Assembly: GCA_011032825.1 (NCBI GenBank)
Contig: JAADJZ010000001.1
Coordinates: 2,356,001 to 2,420,000, forward strand
DNA: 64,000 bases
Reading direction: 5' to 3'
Source: Massariosphaeria phaeospora
Lineage: Eukaryota > Ascomycota > Dothideomycetes > Pleosporales
Made by a program: the position numbers and the translations under genes. Each line of letters begins with the position of its first letter. Position 1 is the stretch's first letter. Below, in pieces: positions 40,430-53,789 of the stretch. The notes under the pieces were generated by a model, which saw only the letters and a list, made by a program, of their open reading frames with translations, was not told where the DNA came from and ran no database searches.

Positions 40430-42293
40430 ACGTACCTTACGAGTTCGTGCACTACACAGGTTCGTGCACTACTTTTGCCAAGCCCCTACCAAAACCACTC
40501 TATTTTAGCGCAAAACAGCCTAATTTGGCCTTGTATAGAGCAATATAACACGAGATATTATTTAGAGTTTACTTTTACTGCTTGCTTACACGTACGCGCG
40601 TTATGCCTAGTCTAATTACACTGTTTACAGCGCTTTTAAGTTAGCTTACCTCTTTTAGCGCGCACTTGCTTTTTTGCTTTCTTTTTATTACTACGCGCTC
40701 TAAACTCCTTTAGAGCAGTTAGACAAGCTTTATTTTCAACTATTAAAGTCTTTTCTGCTTAAACTCGCTTTCTTTTGTGCAATTTCTGTTGCGTAGCAGC
40801 TTTATTTGCTGCTCAAAGCTCTGCGATTTCTTTTTGCGCTAACACTAGCTTGTGCGCGATAATTGCTGCTTTTTTTAAAACTTTCTTAAAGGCTTTTACT
40901 ATAGAAGTAAGCGAGCTATTTATATGCTTTTAAATTCTTGCTTTTACAAGCGTTAATTGTAACTCTAGTTTAAAAGTATTACTTAGAGTTTGCAATTGCT
41001 AAGGCTCGTAGTTAATAAGCAGTAGTAGTAATAGAGTACGCAACTAAACGTTTAAAGCTATTATAACTTGTTCTAGGTTAAATAGAACTAATCTAGCGCC
41101 TCGAAACTCTTTTTGAATATTACTAAAAGTAATTGCAGCATTGTAGGCGCGTATAAAGCATAGTAAAAACTTAAGCTTTGTAATGTAGGTAATTTGGTTA
41201 CGCATAAAATCTTCGGCTTAGCGCTTGTACGCTTTCTTTAGAAAAGCAAAACAACCTACATTAAAAAGCTGTAAAAAATGCAATAAGTACGGAAGCATGC
41301 AAATAGTAATAATTTTGTTTTCTTTGCAGTATTGCTAGAATGCAAGCGAGTCGTAGCTTTTATAGCTGTTAATAATAAAGAGCTAATAAGCGCTTAAAAC
41401 CTTTTTTTTTGTATGCTTATCAAAGTGCTTTAACTACTGCAGCTTAAGCTCGTTTGTAGTCTAGCCGTTTTTAGAAACTACAATAACCTAGTTTTAAAGC
41501 AAATTCTTTTTCTTGTACTAAGCAAAAAGGTAATAGCAGCTTTTAAAAATAATAAAAAGTAGAATAGCTTACTTTGTCGCGTTGATGCTTTGGATAACTA
41601 TTGTTTACTTTCTATTGCTTTGCTGTATTGCCTTTAGTTATTCTCGTTTCTCTAAAGCTGTAACAACTGCTTTAGTTGATATCTAGCCTATTATAAAGCC
41701 TAACTCGTTAAAGTTGTACGTGTTTTTATTCTAGATACTGTACTTAGCTTTTATGTTAGCTACTAGGCGAAACTAGCTCTAGATAACTTTAAAATTTTTG
41801 CAAAGTGCTTTTTTGTAATTGTACTTGCGATTAAACTTTATTATAAACTTAGAGCAGTGCATAACCTACGTACTAAGCTAATTTAAGCTAACTTGGCCTA
41901 GATTGCGCTTTGCGCGCAAAGAATTAGCTATATTAGCTACAGCTGCGAGCCTAAAGAAAAATCTACGCAAAATAAAGTTAAGTATATGCTCAACAACTAC
42001 GCTCTCTTTAGTCTTTGTTAGATTTTTTAATTTAAGCTAGCAATCTACTTGTAGAGTTTGTTTTGCGCGTTAGTAGCTTAGTGTTGTATAAGTAACTTTG
42101 TAGATAGCTGCAGCGCGTTGCAAAGAAAGTATCGCGTTTTGTTTAAAAGCTTAAAAAGCAGTTTGTATCTAACGCTTATTAGAAAGCTCTATCTAGTATT
42201 GTTGTTAAAGCATTACGTATAGAAGTAGAGTTAGTAGAAGCTTGGCAAAAGTAGTGTACGAACTTGTGTAGTGCACGAACTCGTAAAGTACGT
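40430..42293 (-). mobile_element. TnB: Fot1-like transposon with TIRs
   Basis: 1864 bp. Left end 40430 ACGTACCTTACGAGTTCGTG and right end (reverse complement from 42293) ACGTACTTTACGAGTTCGTG form inverted repeats of about 55 bp, differing only by transitions. TA on both sides (40428-40429, 42294-42295). Left flank is FotA interior; right flank is the interior of LTR B, so the flanks do not come from one target. Confidence 0.88.
40510..42230 (-). pseudogene. TnB transposase, RIP-degraded, C-terminal zinc knuckle
   Basis: Minus-strand reading gives HTH-type N-terminus (ALSLQRAAAIYKVTYTTL-like), then NTYNFNELGFIIG (first catalytic motif, D to N), STKAVVTALEKRE, LLIINSYESH (second motif, D to N), HFLQPLNVGCFAFLKKAY and a zinc knuckle CKQCNQTRHNARTC near 40600. 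Several stops stand at Gln/Trp positions. Both visible catalytic acids are changed, so the element is dead even apart from nonsense codons. Confidence 0.82.
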
Positions 42294-42512
42294 TAGACCT
42301 AAAGAAACAACGCACTTTTACAGTTGTTATTTTTGTTTTTACAACCTACAAGTTAACTTTTACTTTAACTTTAATACTTTTTGCAAAACGAAGCTTGCTA
42401 CTGCTTTAGTATTAAACGCTACACAAACTTTTTAGTTTATTAAACTTACTTATTCTCTAAGAACTAACCTAAGCTTAATAAACAACTTTTTTAAGTTCGC
42501 TTAGCCTTTACA
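42294..42512 (+). repeat. 5' LTR of element B, truncated
   Basis: 219 bp matching 62243-62461 of the full 3' LTR (ACCTAAAGAAACAACGCACT ... CTTTACA). The first 212 bp of this LTR are missing; sequence begins at the TA of TnB. Ends CA at 42512 as LTRs do. Confidence 0.88.
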
Positions 42513-45500
42513 TATTAAAAACTTTTAAAATAAATAATACTTTAATAACTACTCTTTTTTATACTCGCACTAGCGGTACGAAAGTAGCGAAGCTTAACTT
42601 TTACTATAGAAATCGCTTGAAGCTAGAGAACTAGTTACTTTAGTTTAACTTTTTTTTTAAGTTTGAAAATAACTACGTTAACGACATTAACAAAGCATCT
42701 CTAATAGCTTTTTACATAAAAAAAATAGCTCTTAAGTAAGTTTAACTCTACTTAAAAAAGTATTTAAATAGTAATAACAATAAAAACATAATTACACGTA
42801 TGTTCAAAAATCGCGCTGTATTTAAAAACAAGCTGCAACAATTTTACGCAATTGCTAACAAACTCGCTATCGCAGAAAAAACTATTTAACAAATGCGCTA
42901 GACTAAGTTAGCTAAAGACTACGCTAACCTATTTTAACAGTACTCTATTTAAACTAACTAAAACAATAAAGCACTTATGCGCATGTACAAGCAAAAGCTA
43001 AAAAATAATGTTAAAACAAAACTAATGCGCTCTAAAGCAGCTACAGACACTTTAAGCAATTTAATTAAAAAATTAATCTACTTCGATAATAAGTTGTACA
43101 AACTCGCAATTAAAATGCAAGCTAAAGTAAAGTTCTACGCACTAAAGAGTAACAAGAGTTATATATTTAACACTAGTTAGCGCTAAGTACAAACGCAACA
43201 CTTACGCTTAACAGGCATATACAACTTAGCTTAAAAATACAAACTTATACACTTTAACAACTTTAACAAAAGCAAACTAATTAAAAAACAATTAAAGTAT
43301 AGCAAAGAAACAAAGACATGCTATAATTGTAGCAAACTAAGCTACATCTTTAGCAACTGTTATTAAAAAAACAAAGTTGTTTAATAGTTGAACGTACTGT
43401 CTAATGCTACAAGTAGTATTAATAAAAAATAAAAAGTAATTACTTTTATAAATGTTAAGAATTAAAGAGAATAGTTACTTAAAGAGATAAGTTTAGCTAA
43501 AAAAAAGTTAATGTGTAACTATCTCAAATCAACGAATAAAAAATACAAGTTATTCAATAAACAGCTACAAATTTCGATTTACGAGAATTTAGTATAGCAT
43601 TATTTTAACAAGCCTAAACAAGAGCTTAAAAAGAAAAATAAACAAAGAATCTATTAAAAGCTCAAAAAAACAAAACGCTCTAAAGAAAACATTTTACTTT
43701 TAGATCTAAACAAATTAGCTACTAAGAAACACTAGCACGACAAAATTGCAAAAGAATTTTAACGAAGCTTTAAAAGCAACTGCAAAAACGCGAACTCTTA
43801 CAAACTATAGTACTACTTAGACTACTAAAATCTAGAACACGCGAAAATGTTATAGATAGTGTACTTTTATAACTACTATTTTATCTATTACTCTAATAAA
43901 CAAAGCTTAGAATAGTTTTCTAAAAGAAAAAGCTAATTCTACTTTTAAAAGTAGTTTAACTGCAAAAACAACACTTGCGAATACTACTTATAAAACAAAC
44001 GCAACACACCGCACTTTCTTAAAAAAAACAACTTAGTAAAACTACTTGCAATGCGAATGCTTGTAAACGGCAATTGCACTTAGGCTTAGTAGCAAACTTG
44101 CTTACACTCTAACTACGCACAACATTAGACTTTCAAAAAAGTTAACGAATTTAGTACAAAGTTTTTTTTTAGGCTAGCAACGCTTAACCTCGAAGTTAGA
44201 CAGATTAACGTAATTAACCTAGCGAAACAAATTAAGCTTTTAGTAAAGCTTAACAAATACTTAATAAAAGCTTTAATCGACATAGAACTATAGAATAACT
44301 TTGTTTTTGCTTAAGTAGTGTTTGTAGCTAGCTTACAACTATTAGAGAAACAATAGCTTTATTTACTTGCTAGTACCAACGAATAGCTTATACAAGCACA
44401 ACTAGTAGTTACATACAAAATAAGTAACGTACTATTGCACATCGAATAATACTAAAAAAAATTAGCTTTTAACGTCTTTAGACTAGCTATTTACAATATT
44501 ATTTTAAGACTTTTTTAGTTAAAAAAGCACAATTTCTAGATTAACTAGAGAAAAAACACGCTTTTGCTAGAGTGTTGTAGAAATAGCGCTTCTAACACTA
44601 TGCCTACGCATTAGCAAAGTTTAATAGCAAATAAAAAAACAATTAACATAATTGCATTAACAAAAGATAGCTTTTAGACACGAAAGTCTAACTTAACAGA
44701 TACTAACTTAAAGCTTTTAGATTAACAAGTTAGAGTAAAGAAAAAAATTAGCGCACTTTTAGAAATACTCTACGAGTACAAAGAGTTTAAATATTTCTTT
44801 TAAAAAGTAGTAGATGCAGAAGCATTACTAAAATACAAGCTTTAAAACTACAAAATCGTTTTACAAAAAAAAAAGCAACTAACTTTTAACTTAATTTATA
44901 AACTATTAAAAAAAAAGTTAAGCACACTTCGCGATTACATTAAAAATAACTTAAAAAAAAGTTATATACGACTATTACAGTTACTTGCAAAATACCTAAT
45001 TATTTTTGTACAAAAAAAAAACAGCGTACTACGACTATGCGTTAACTATCAAAAACTCAACAATATTACAGTTAAGAATTAATACTTTTTACTAAACATT
45101 ATAGAATTACAGAATTAACTATTTTACGCAAAAGTTTTTACAGCGCTTAACCTACAACATAGTTACTACTTTATTAAAATTAAAAAAAGTAAAAAATAGA
45201 AAACAGCGTTTTGAACGAGATACGAACACTACAAATATACTATTATGCTATTTAAGTTTACAAACGCTTTAGCAACTTTTTAAAAGCTTATTAACAACGT
45301 GTTAAAAATGTACTTAGATATTTTTGTTGTTGCTTATCTAGACAACATTTTTATTTATTTTAAAACTTAAAAGAACTATATTAAACATGTTAAAATAGTG
45401 CTAAAGTGCTTTAACAAGTTTAACTTTTAACTTAAACTAAAAAAGTGCGAATTTTACAAGCGCGAAGTTGCATTTTTTAGATACGTAGTAAAAGCGAACA

Positions 45501-47631
45501 AAGTACGCATAAGCAAAAACAAAATTAAAGTAGTTAAAAAATAGCTACAACTTAAGAATGTTAAGGAAATACAATTTTTTTTAAAGTTTTTAAACTTTAA
45601 TTAACAGTTTATTAAAAATTACTTGAAAATTGCTATACTTTTAACAAAGCTTACGCGAAAAAATACAGCTTTTGCATAAAGCAAAAAAGTAAAAGAAACT
45701 TTCTAACAGCTTAAAAACGCAAGCATTAGTTTACTATGCTTTTGAATATTTTAAGTAAAACAACTTTTATGCTTTAAAACTAACGCGTTAGATTTTGCGC
45801 TAAAAGAATGTGCTAGTTAATTGCACAAAAGCAAATAGTATTTTATTGCTTACTACTTACGCAAGTTTTTAGAACTTAAAAAACAATACAACGTGCATAA
45901 TAAAGAGCTGCTAGCTATTGTTGCATACTTACAGCACTAGAGAGTATACGCAGAAAGCTACTTAAAACTTATAATATTTACGAATTACAAGAACTTAGTT
46001 AATTTTACAACTACTAAAGTACTTAACTAAAAATAAGTTAGATAGTTAGAAATGCTAGGCTAGTACAAGTTCAAAATTGTGTACACACTAAAAAAAGATA
46101 ATAGCAAAGCCAACGCTTTTAGCTAACAACATAATATTGCTAAAACAAAGAAAATTATCAACACTGCAATACTTAAAGTTAACTAAAACAAATTACTAAA
46201 ACTAGCTAGAACGCTAAGTATACTTCTAAAAACTACAATTACAGTTCTAAAAGAATTGCAGAAAGCAATTATACAACAACATTACAATAACCTAGTTTAT
46301 AGTTATCTTAGAATTACAAGAACAATAAAACTTATTAAACAAAACTACAAGTTTAGCGGAATAAAAGAAAAAGTTACTGCAATTGTTAAAAAATGTGCAA
46401 ACTATTAGAAGAACAAACATAGCACCTACGTACAATATAGAGAAATGCAAGCTCTAAAGCTACTAAACGAGCTTTAAACTAATATCTTTATAGATTTCGT
46501 AACAAAATTGCTTTTGTTAAAAGACTTTGCTATAAGAATAGCTTACAACGCTATTATAGTTATCGTTAACTAATTTACTAAGTACGCAAAAATAGTACTT
46601 TTTAAGAACACGTATACTGCGCAACAACTAGAATTTATTTTTTTAAATCAACTTATCTAATACTATAGAATACTCAAATTAATTATTAGTAACAAAAACA
46701 AGCTCTTTACATCAAACTATTAAACAACTTTGTTAGCTACAATTAAAACGAAACGCAAGCTATTAACAGCGTATTATTTACAAACAAATAAGTAAATAAA
46801 AAGAATAAATTAAACTATAAAAACATATTTAAAGATATACAGCAACGAACGATAAACTAATTAAGTAAAGCTTTTACTAATAGTACAACTAGCGTATAAC
46901 AACAAGTTGTTTAAGTTTACAAAATAAACACTTTACTACGCGAATTACAAAAAACACTTATATTTCTTTAAAAAACGTTTCTAGGCGCAAAGGCTGAAAC
47001 TGCTACAAAAGTAGTAAAAAAACTCAAAGAAACTTATAAGTTACTACGAAGTAAACTTAAAATAGCGCAACGCTAAAGCATTTTATATGTTAATTAAAAA
47101 CGAAAAATAGCACTTTAGCTAAAGAGAGAAAATAGAGTTTATCTCTTTACAAAGAATTTGCGCACTAAATAACTAAGCAAAAGTCTAAACAACGTTAAAG
47201 TTAAACTATTTTTAATATCGAAGCAACGAAGCCTAGTTAATTACAAGTTAAACCTACTTAAAAACGCAAAAGTCTACTTAGTATTCTACATAGCCTTGTT
47301 GAAACTAGCTAATCTACAAACGCTACTCTAGCGAACTTTTCGCTACGAAACTAAAAAAGAAAATAAATTTAAAGTTAAGAAAATTATTACACACTAAGTT
47401 GTAAACAACTAGAAAAAGTACCTAGTTAAATAGTTAAGCTACTTAGATAGCGAGAATACATAGAAACTAAGCATGAACTTTACAAACTACTACTAGCTCC
47501 TAGCCCAACACTATAACTAAAAACGAAAAAATCAATTAAGCTTATTGTAGCTTACATTGCAAGCGAAAACTCTATTCTAATTAACGCTGTAAAATAGTTA
47601 ATTTCTTCTGCTAGCTTAGTTTTGCCTAACG
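42513..47631 (+). pseudogene. Ty3/gypsy chromovirus B, gag-pol relic
   Basis: Plus strand, dense RIP stops and frame noise. Gag near 42540-43420 (RMYKQKLKNNVKTKL; CYNC zinc-knuckle relic near 43316-43364 with His changed to Tyr). Reverse transcriptase near 45000-45650 (RLCVNYQKLNNITVKNQYFL, VAYLDNIFIYF: second Asp of YxDD is Asn, about 45330). RNase H region 45680-46100; integrase H2C2 and DDE region about 46260-46900 (FIDFVTKL; first D present, ISNKNK in place of the second motif). Chromodomain near 47350-47470 (VKKIITH...YLVKWL-like with stops). Continuation (3' part) is at 61586-62030 after element C. Coding capacity destroyed. Confidence 0.85.
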
Positions 47632-47843
47632 TGTTACGACAAGCTTTCGAGCCGCTTTTAGAAAAAGCTAGAAAAAGCAAAAAAGCCTAGAAATAGCTAG
47701 CGCGAGGTAGTTGAAGAATTTTCATACGCTAGCTTAGTATATAGACTCTTTGAATAGCTTTAGAAAGCAAACAAAGAATTGCGTTAGAATTAATCGTTTT
47801 TTTAGTCGAGAGCCGTAGTTTACAAAGTAATAATTTTTTAACA
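47632..47843 (+). repeat. Element C 5' LTR
   Basis: 212 bp, TG...CA; TAACG target duplication on its outer side. Confidence 0.93.
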
Positions 47844-50800
47844 ATACAATTCTCTACTTCTAACTACAGAAACCTACAATTAAAATAGTTAACACTAGAA
47901 CTAAAGCGTTTACCGCACTTAAGAACTTAGCACTAAGCTACTTTTAAAGCGAAAGCGCTACACAGGTATCGTCTAACTGTTAAGTAGTATCTAAAAGCCT
48001 AGCTAATAGTTAAACAGTTTGCTTTTTTAAGAAAAACTTTGAACTTGCTCTTAACGAACTTAAGCAACTAGAAGTAAACATTGCTGCTGCTAACTATCGC
48101 ATACAGCTAGCGGAAAAGCGCGCTCAACTTGCAAAACTTAAAAAACAAAAACGAGTTTTGTCTCGTAGCTTGGTTTGCTCGCTTAAATTAAGCTAGCAGG
48201 CTTAAGTACCTAAGACTTCTTTTGAAAAGTCTAGAAGTGCTTCTTTAGTACGCTTTTTAAGAGAACTAGCTGTAATTTCTATAGTCGAACCTTAACACAC
48301 AGCTTAAGCGGTAGTTCTAGTTCTAGCAACGTTTAACTTCTTTCTTCTAAAGCCTAAACTTTCTACAAAGTTCAAAAGCAAGAATCAAACCTAGTTAAAC
48401 GCTTAGGTACGAGGTTGCGAGAGGTTTCTCGCTAACTTTTTTCTTAGTACCTTTCTAAAGACATAGAGAACTAATTTCGCTAAGATGTACTTTAGTAACT
48501 ACTAGGTAGCGTACTAGAAGCGAGCAGTACACTCGCTACTTTTATAGAAAAAAAACTTTAGTTTGTTATAAAAACTTATAAAAGAAACTATAATAGACAT
48601 GCTTAGCAGCTTTTAAAAGCAAAAACAACTCGCTTGCTAGAAAGTTAAAAAAGCAAGCTAAAGCTTTTAATTCTCTATTAAACTACTAAACTTCTTAAAA
48701 GTCTAGTAAGAGAAAATTAACTTAGAAACTGCTTTAGACAACTAGAACTTTTAACATATACACAAGTTTTACTTAGCTTTAGATGTTAAAATTTAAAACT
48801 GCTTAGAACTAAATCTACAACGCTAAAAAAGCTTTGTTATTTTAGAAACAATAGCTAATTAGCACTAGCGTGTTATTAAAAGAAGCAAGTTGTTCGCTCT
48901 TAGTAAGCACGTCGTAGAAAACGCTTTTCGCAAACTTTTTAGCTACAAGAAAGCTAGACAGCTCTAAAAAAGCCGCGACAATACTTAAAAGTTAAGAAAA
49001 CTTTTCTTTAGCACTCTACACTCTCGCCTTAAAAAAGACGCTAAACAAATTGCCTAAGAAAAGCAGAACTGCAAAGATAGTAGCTATTACTACTGCTACA
49101 AAGTAGAACACTTCTAAGATAAATGCTTTAAGCGCTTCTTTAACTTCTAGAAAAAAGCTAAACTTTAGAGAAAATTCTCTACTCTTTTAAGAGTTTAGTA
49201 GTCTACGACCTAGAGCTTATTAGCGCTGCTACATTCTTGCGAAAAGTCAAAAAGCCTAGATTTACTCTAATAGAGGTAGAAGAAACTGTAATAGAGCTAG
49301 AATTAAAAGCTCTAGTTTAAGCTCTCGTCGATAGTAGTGCCGAAAAGAGTTTTTTCAACAAAGATCTCGCTATTAAAGCTAAGATCAAAATACACGCAGC
49401 TGTTAGCCGAAGGCGCTTTGTATTCTTAAACAACTAAAACTTAAAAATTTTAGGCTATGCTAAGGTGCGTTACAAAATTAAAAATAGTCGTAGACAAGAA
49501 CGTTCGTTTACGAGAACTTTCTACGTAGGCGAGATTGCGAGTTTCGACATAGTTCTAAGCATGCTATAGCTAGAAAAATAGAATCTAGTTCTAAACTTCG
49601 TCTAAAAAACCTTTTGGTTCTTAAAACGCTAGACACTTTACAAGTAAATTGATATTAAAAATCTAAAGGCCTTTGCAGCTACTGCTATAAACTCGAACTA
49701 AAATAGCTATATTATAGCCGCAGGTTTCTCTACTAACAATAGTACAGTTACTTTCTTCTAGCAATACCAAAGAGAATACAAGCAAGCGTTTTTTGAGAAA
49801 AACGCTGCGCTGCTAGCAAAGCATAGCTCTTACAAAATGTTAATTAACGTTGAATCTAAAAAAACCTTGCTCTACGAACTGCTCTACAGCTTTTTTACTC
49901 TAAAAGCTAAGCTCTTTAGAAATTACATCTAAAAGAACTTAGAAAAAAGTTAGATCTAACAGTTAACCTTAAAAGCTAGCGCTTTTATTCTTTTTGCAAA
50001 AAAAAAAGATAGTACTTTAAAACTTTGCGTAGACTACCGTAGGTTAAACGCTGTAACAGTAAAGAACTATTACTTTCTTTTTTTAATCTAAAAATCTCTA
50101 GACAGGCTTAGATTAGCTAAGATTTTTACAAAACTAGATCTTCGAGACGCTTATTATTAAATTAGAATTAAAGAGAGCAACGAATAGAAAACAGCGTTTT
50201 GTACTCGCTATAGCTATTTTAAGTACATAGTAATGCTCTTTAGGCTAACCAACGCTCTAGTAGTTTTTTAAAACTACATTAACTTGGCACTAGCGAACTT
50301 ATTAGACATTTGTTGCATCGTGTATCTAGACAATATTTTTATTTACTTTTAAAACAAAAAAGAATACGTAGAACACGTTAGAATAGTTTTAAACAAGCTA
50401 GTCTAGCACAAATTGTACGCGAAACTCTCGAAGTGCGAGTTTTACACTTAAAAAGTAAACTACCTTAAGTTCGTAGTTACTTTCGACGAGGTAATAATAG
50501 AAGAAAATTGAGTAAGCTTAATTAAAGATTGGCCTATACCAAAATCTGTAAGAGAAGTTCAAATTTTCTTTAGCTTTGCCAATTACTATTAGCGTTTTAT
50601 TAATAGGTTTTTAAAGATAGCAACTCTACTGCATAACTTTACTCAAAGGTTGAATAGCGCAGCTAAAGAAAGCTACGCCTAAAGAAAGAAAAAGTCTAAG
50701 ATGCTAGTGCTAAAGCAGAACGCTTTTGATTTCTTTTAGAAATTAAAGAATAAGTTCTTTAGCGAACTACTTTTGACTTATTTTAACTCTAGTTTACTTA

Positions 50801-53316
50801 TACGAGTAGAGACTAACGCTTTAGAATTCGCAATTTTAGGTATTCTAAGCTAGCCTAGGCTTATCTAGGCTAAAAAAAAGCAGTTGTAGCACCTAGTTGC
50901 TTTTTTCTTTAGAAAAATAATAGCTGCAAAGCGCAACTACGACACGCACAATAGTAAGCTATTAGCTATTGTTAAAGCCTTTAAGCACTAGAGGCACTAC
51001 CTAGAAAAGCTCGCTTATAAAATTAATTTCTTAACAAACTACTACAACCTATAGAAGTTTATAAGTACTAAGGTTTTTACTCGTAAGCAAGCGCGATAAG
51101 CTAAATAGCTAGCATTATTTTACTTTTAAATTTAGCACTGCTTAGGTAAATCAAACCTAGCAGATAAGCTCTTACGTTAACTGAACTACGAACTAGAAAA
51201 CAAGAAAGAAAAACAGAACTTTGGAAGTTAGAAAGCAAGGCTTCTTAAGAAGTTTAAAACAAAACTTTAGCTTTCTAAAAAAAGTAGAACAGAGTTTAGC
51301 CTAAAAGAAGCTACTTAGCCTGCAAATGCTTAAAAAGAGCTTAGATTAGTTGCAACGGCACGGACAATAGTTTTTAGTTGCTTTCTCGCAGCTTTAGTAG
51401 CTAAGAACGTTCTAGCTTTAGAACGTTTACTTTTAACGACGGTTAAAAAGTAGATAAAAAGAAACAAGCACGTAGAAGTTGTGCGCAAGTAGCTAAAATT
51501 ACTTAAGTCTAAAAAACTAAAGTAAGCTGCTTGTTAGTTGGCATTTTTAGAGAAAGTGCTAACGTTCTGCAAGAAACTATACGTACTCGCAAAAGCTAAG
51601 CTAACAATTTTAAAAAAAGTGTTATAATAACTCTCTCGCTAGATATTTTAGATTTAAAAAAACTTTTAACCTAGTACAACAAAAGTTTTACTAGCTTAAA
51701 ATGCAAAACTTTGTAAAAAACTATACAAAAACCTGTTAAGCTTACTCTTAAGCTAAGCTAACTAGGCATGCGAAGCACGAAAAGCTGCAGCTTCTCTTTA
51801 TCTCTACAAGAACTTAGCAAGACATTTTCTTAAATTTCATTACGAAGCTTTTTAAAAGCGCTTTTAAAAAAAAACTGTACAATAGTATTCTAGTTGTTGT
51901 AAACTACTTCTTAAAAATAGCTTATTACATACTAACTAGAGGCACTCTAGACGCTTCTAGGCTTGCTAAAGTTTTTTTAAAAAAAATTGTAAAGCTCTAT
52001 AGCTCCTCGCGTTCGATTGTATTTAATAAAAAAGTTTTATTTACTTCTGCTTATTAGAGTACTTTCGCGCAGTGCCTAGAAACGAAACGCTTGTTGTTAA
52101 CAGCTTTTCACCCGCAAACTAACAGCTAAACAGAACGAATAAACTAGACTCTAGAATAGTACCTACGAATGTACTGTAGCTATAAACAAAACAACTAAGC
52201 TAAGCTACTTTTCGAAGTAGAATATGCTTACAACAACGCTGTTTATAAGTTTACTAAAGTTTCTCTATTTAAAGCTGTTTACAGAAAAAACCTGCTTACT
52301 GTAAAAAAGCTAACTAACCTAAAAAGCAAAGTAGTCTAGGCAATTGATAACGCTAGCGAATAGAAAAACACTCGTTTAGAAATAACAAAAAAGATTTGAA
52401 AAGCTTAAGAATACTAACAAAAGTTCTACAACGCAAGGCACAAAGCACGCTAGTTTAATTTTAAAAACAAAGTTATGCTCGATACTAGATACATTAAATC
52501 TACTCGCTTTAAAAAAAAGCTAGACAATAAGTATTAGAGCTCGTTTAAAATTATTGAAATAATAGGCAAACAAGCTTACAAGCTAGACCTGCTTAAGAAT
52601 TACGCTATCTACTTTGTTTTTTACGTTTCTTTCTTTAAAGAAGCTTTTTTAGAGAACTTTATGCCTAGATATCAACCGCCGCTAAAACAAATTGTTACTC
52701 AAAAAAGCGAGAATATTTTTGAGATCGAAAAAATTGTAGAGAAGCGCAAGGAAAATAATACCTAGCTGTACTAGATAAAGTAGAAAGAGTATAATAACTC
52801 GAAAAACTAATAGCTTAAAGCTAGAAAGATTTTTAAGTTAGCTATAGACTACTTTTAAAAACGAATTAGCTTAAACAAAGCACGCAGTCGAGGTTAACTC
52901 CTAAAAAGAAAAAAATAAGTTAAGAATAACTCAAATTCCTCTAAAATATGTTTGAAATAGGAAATAGAAATCAATTCACGTTTGCAGCAAAGTTACTTTA
53001 TTAAGCTATTTACTTTTGCTTAGTTACTTTACGTTTTCATAAAAGCAAAAGCTAATAGCAATTTAGAACTAAGAAAGTTCATTAGAAACAAGCACTATAA
53101 GCAAAAAAAAAAAGCAAGAAATTCTTAAAAAGCTCTAGAAAAGGCTAGGTAAGAGCAAAACACTTGCCGGCTACGCGAACGCTAAAGAAAACCAAAAAAA
53201 ACTATCGCACGCTATACGCTAACTAAACTATTTCTTAAAGAAATTAAGCTTGCTACGAAGCTTAGCCTAAGACTTTTTAAAAGCTTTTACTTTTTTACTT
53301 TCTATACTCGCCTTAG
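47844..53316 (+). pseudogene. Element C gag-pol relic
   Basis: Gag near 47900-49170, with NFQKKAKL and a Cys-rich remnant (YYCYKVEHFQDKC-like with a stop, near 49080-49130). Protease near 49324-49400 (ALVDSSAEKSFFNKDLAI; DSG is DSS). RT near 50030-50650 ([25 protein letters not shown], again YLDN, near 50323-50350). RNase H about 50780-51200; integrase about 51780-52480; chromodomain-like segment near 52680-52790 (IVEKRKENNT...LVKWKEYNNS-like with stops). Stops sit mainly at Gln/Trp positions. Distinct from B/D in sequence and LTR, so a second chromovirus family. Confidence 0.85.
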
Positions 53317-53789
53317 TGTAAAGGCTAAGCAGACTTGAAAAAGTTTTTTATCAAGCTTAGGTTGGTTCTTAGGGATGAAGTAAGTTTAATAGACCAAAAG
53401 GAGTTGTATAGCGTTCGATACTAAAGCAGTAGCGAGCTTCGTTCTGCAAAGAGTATAAAAGTTAAAGTAAAAGTTAACTTAAGTAATTGAGATTGAAGAC
53501 GATGAGCTATAAGGGTTTATCGTTTTGACTATATACGTAGGTGTGCTTTGTATAATCTCCTTGCTCTTACAGAGCTAGCAGATTAATAAGAGCACTTTGA
53601 TTTTTTGCTCTTAAGGTGCTACAGAGAGCGTGAGATTAGAAAGAGCATATAGAAAAGCTGTGTCGTTAAGAGAAGTCCTTAGCTTACGTGCTAAGCTTAC
53701 CTAAGGTCTAGCTGTACTCTGTTACTTTAAGCGCTAAAGTAAAAGCATCTTTTTCTTTTTAGCAGCTTGGCGGATTATTGATTGTAACA
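53317..53789 (-). repeat. Element D 3' LTR
   Basis: 473 bp; differs from the partner LTR almost only by transitions; the 3'-most 165 bp resemble the end of LTR B. Confidence 0.94.

Noticed and set aside
42977..43180. Short intact frame as a host gene
   Set aside because: It is the gag fragment of element B, homologous to the minus-strand frame at 58746-58949 of element D.
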